32,347 bases of DNA. Origin: Boothiomyces macroporosus (lineage: Eukaryota > Chytridiomycota > Chytridiomycetes > Rhizophydiales > Terramycetaceae). The stretch lies in NCBI GenBank assembly GCA_027604185.1, contig JADGKB010000137.1, positions 1 through 32,347 on the forward strand. The letters run 5' to 3'. A model generated the notes under the pieces. That model saw only the letters and a list, made by a program, of their open reading frames with translations. It did no database searches and was not told where the DNA came from. Made by a program: the position numbers and the translations under genes. Below are positions 31,878 to 32,347 of this stretch, piece after piece (within the stretch, counting starts at the first letter, position 1; every line of letters begins with the position of its first letter).

Positions 31878-32347
31878 ATGAGATTCTCTGAACTTGTAAC
31901 TGTGATTTTGACTATTGCCGCATCCGAAGTAGTTGCTCTGCCATCTTTTTCATCTGGAGAAGTGGTTTCCCACGAACAGGTTGGATCTTCATTGTACAGA
32001 CGCGTTGCAGCCAAAAAGAAGAAAAACAAAAAGAAAAAGGCAAAAAAGAACAAGAACAAGAATACCAACAACAACAATACTGGGGCTAATCAAGCCGCTG
32101 CACAAGCTTTACTAAACGCTCCGCCACCAGCCGCGAATGCTGCAGGACAGCAGGCAACAGTGACCAATGCTGCTGGTTCGACTGCTGGAATTCTTGTTCA
32201 AGGACAGCAAGTGGGATGTGCTAATGGACAAGCGGTTGGAGTTGCAACTGTCACTACACCAAATGGACTAGTCTCTGGAACTTTAGCGAATGGCCAGGTT
32301 TTGGGATGTACCAACACTGGAACGGCAGCAAATACTGGAACAAACAC
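31878..32347 (+). CDS. Secreted Lys/Asn-rich repeat protein B, cut by window end
   Basis: An open frame from the ATG at 31878 runs off the right edge (156 complete codons). The signal peptide MRFSELVTVILTIAASEVVA is followed by a possible propeptide ending SSLYRR, a Kex2-like dibasic site. AAKKKKNKKKKAKKNKNKN and an Asn run come next. After an Ala/Pro-rich spacer, Gly/Val/Thr-rich near-repeats with single cysteines appear (GQQVGCANGQAVG, then GQVLGCTNTG). The layout signal / AAKKK / Asn run matches the divergent neighbour, though the following domains differ. Function is unknown, and the C-terminus is not in the window. Confidence 0.75.
   Translation, partial: MRFSELVTVILTIAASEVVALPSFSSGEVVSHEQVGSSLYRRVAAKKKKNKKKKAKKNKNKNTNNNNTGANQAAAQALLNAPPPAANAAGQQATVTNAAGSTAGILVQGQQVGCANGQAVGVATVTTPNGLVSGTLANGQVLGCTNTGTAANTGTN

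Overview
The window reads as nuclear DNA of a small-genome eukaryote, most likely an early-diverging fungus or a close fungal relative. The protein set is opisthokont-like: translation elongation factor eEF3, a proteasome Rpt1 ATPase, MCM5, NuA4 subunit Eaf6, a taxilin, a SCY1/SCYL2 pseudokinase, an FSH1-type hydrolase, a ZRC1/COT1-type zinc transporter, a UBL-WLM metalloprotease and a soluble inorganic pyrophosphatase. The standard genetic code fits every gene. No tRNA, rRNA, CRISPR array or transposon was recognised. The lineage assignment is inference.

The most striking property is the introns. Twelve genes are interrupted by 38 introns that I could place by restoring conserved protein sequence. 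All but one are 19-22 nt long; the exception (41 nt, in RPT1) looks like two unit-length introns back to back. Almost all begin GTA, and most carry a YTAAY branch-site-like motif that nearly touches the terminal AG. A normal gene finder would read these genes as broken.

Layout: 1-2770 is an accessory-looking stretch with an F-box-like/ankyrin-repeat gene running off the left edge and two decayed genes, one with a PD-(D/E)XK-like domain. 2899-5109 holds three unassigned forward genes. 5127-8289 (reverse) is eEF3. 9288-11132 is a seven-TM protein preceded by a truncated tandem copy. 11187-13237 is a divergent EAF6/RPT1 pair sharing a promoter with a palindromic CACGTG site. 13321-19121 holds LMBR1-family, MCM5 and taxilin genes in forward orientation; taxilin ends 5 bp from the end of the reverse SCYL2-like gene (19127-21242). 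21682-22894 is an FSH1 hydrolase fused to an unrecognised C-terminal domain. 23228-25671 holds two reverse paralogous multi-TM proteins. 25888-28057 holds a proline-rich protein, a doubtful small ORF and a zinc transporter. 28829-30770 (reverse) has the WLM protease and pyrophosphatase. The right end has two divergent genes for secreted low-complexity proteins, the second cut by the window edge.

The genes are individually transcribed, mostly housekeeping units and not an operon-like system. The unusual biology lies in the ultra-short introns, the lineage-specific membrane and secreted families, and the decaying accessory genes at the left end.
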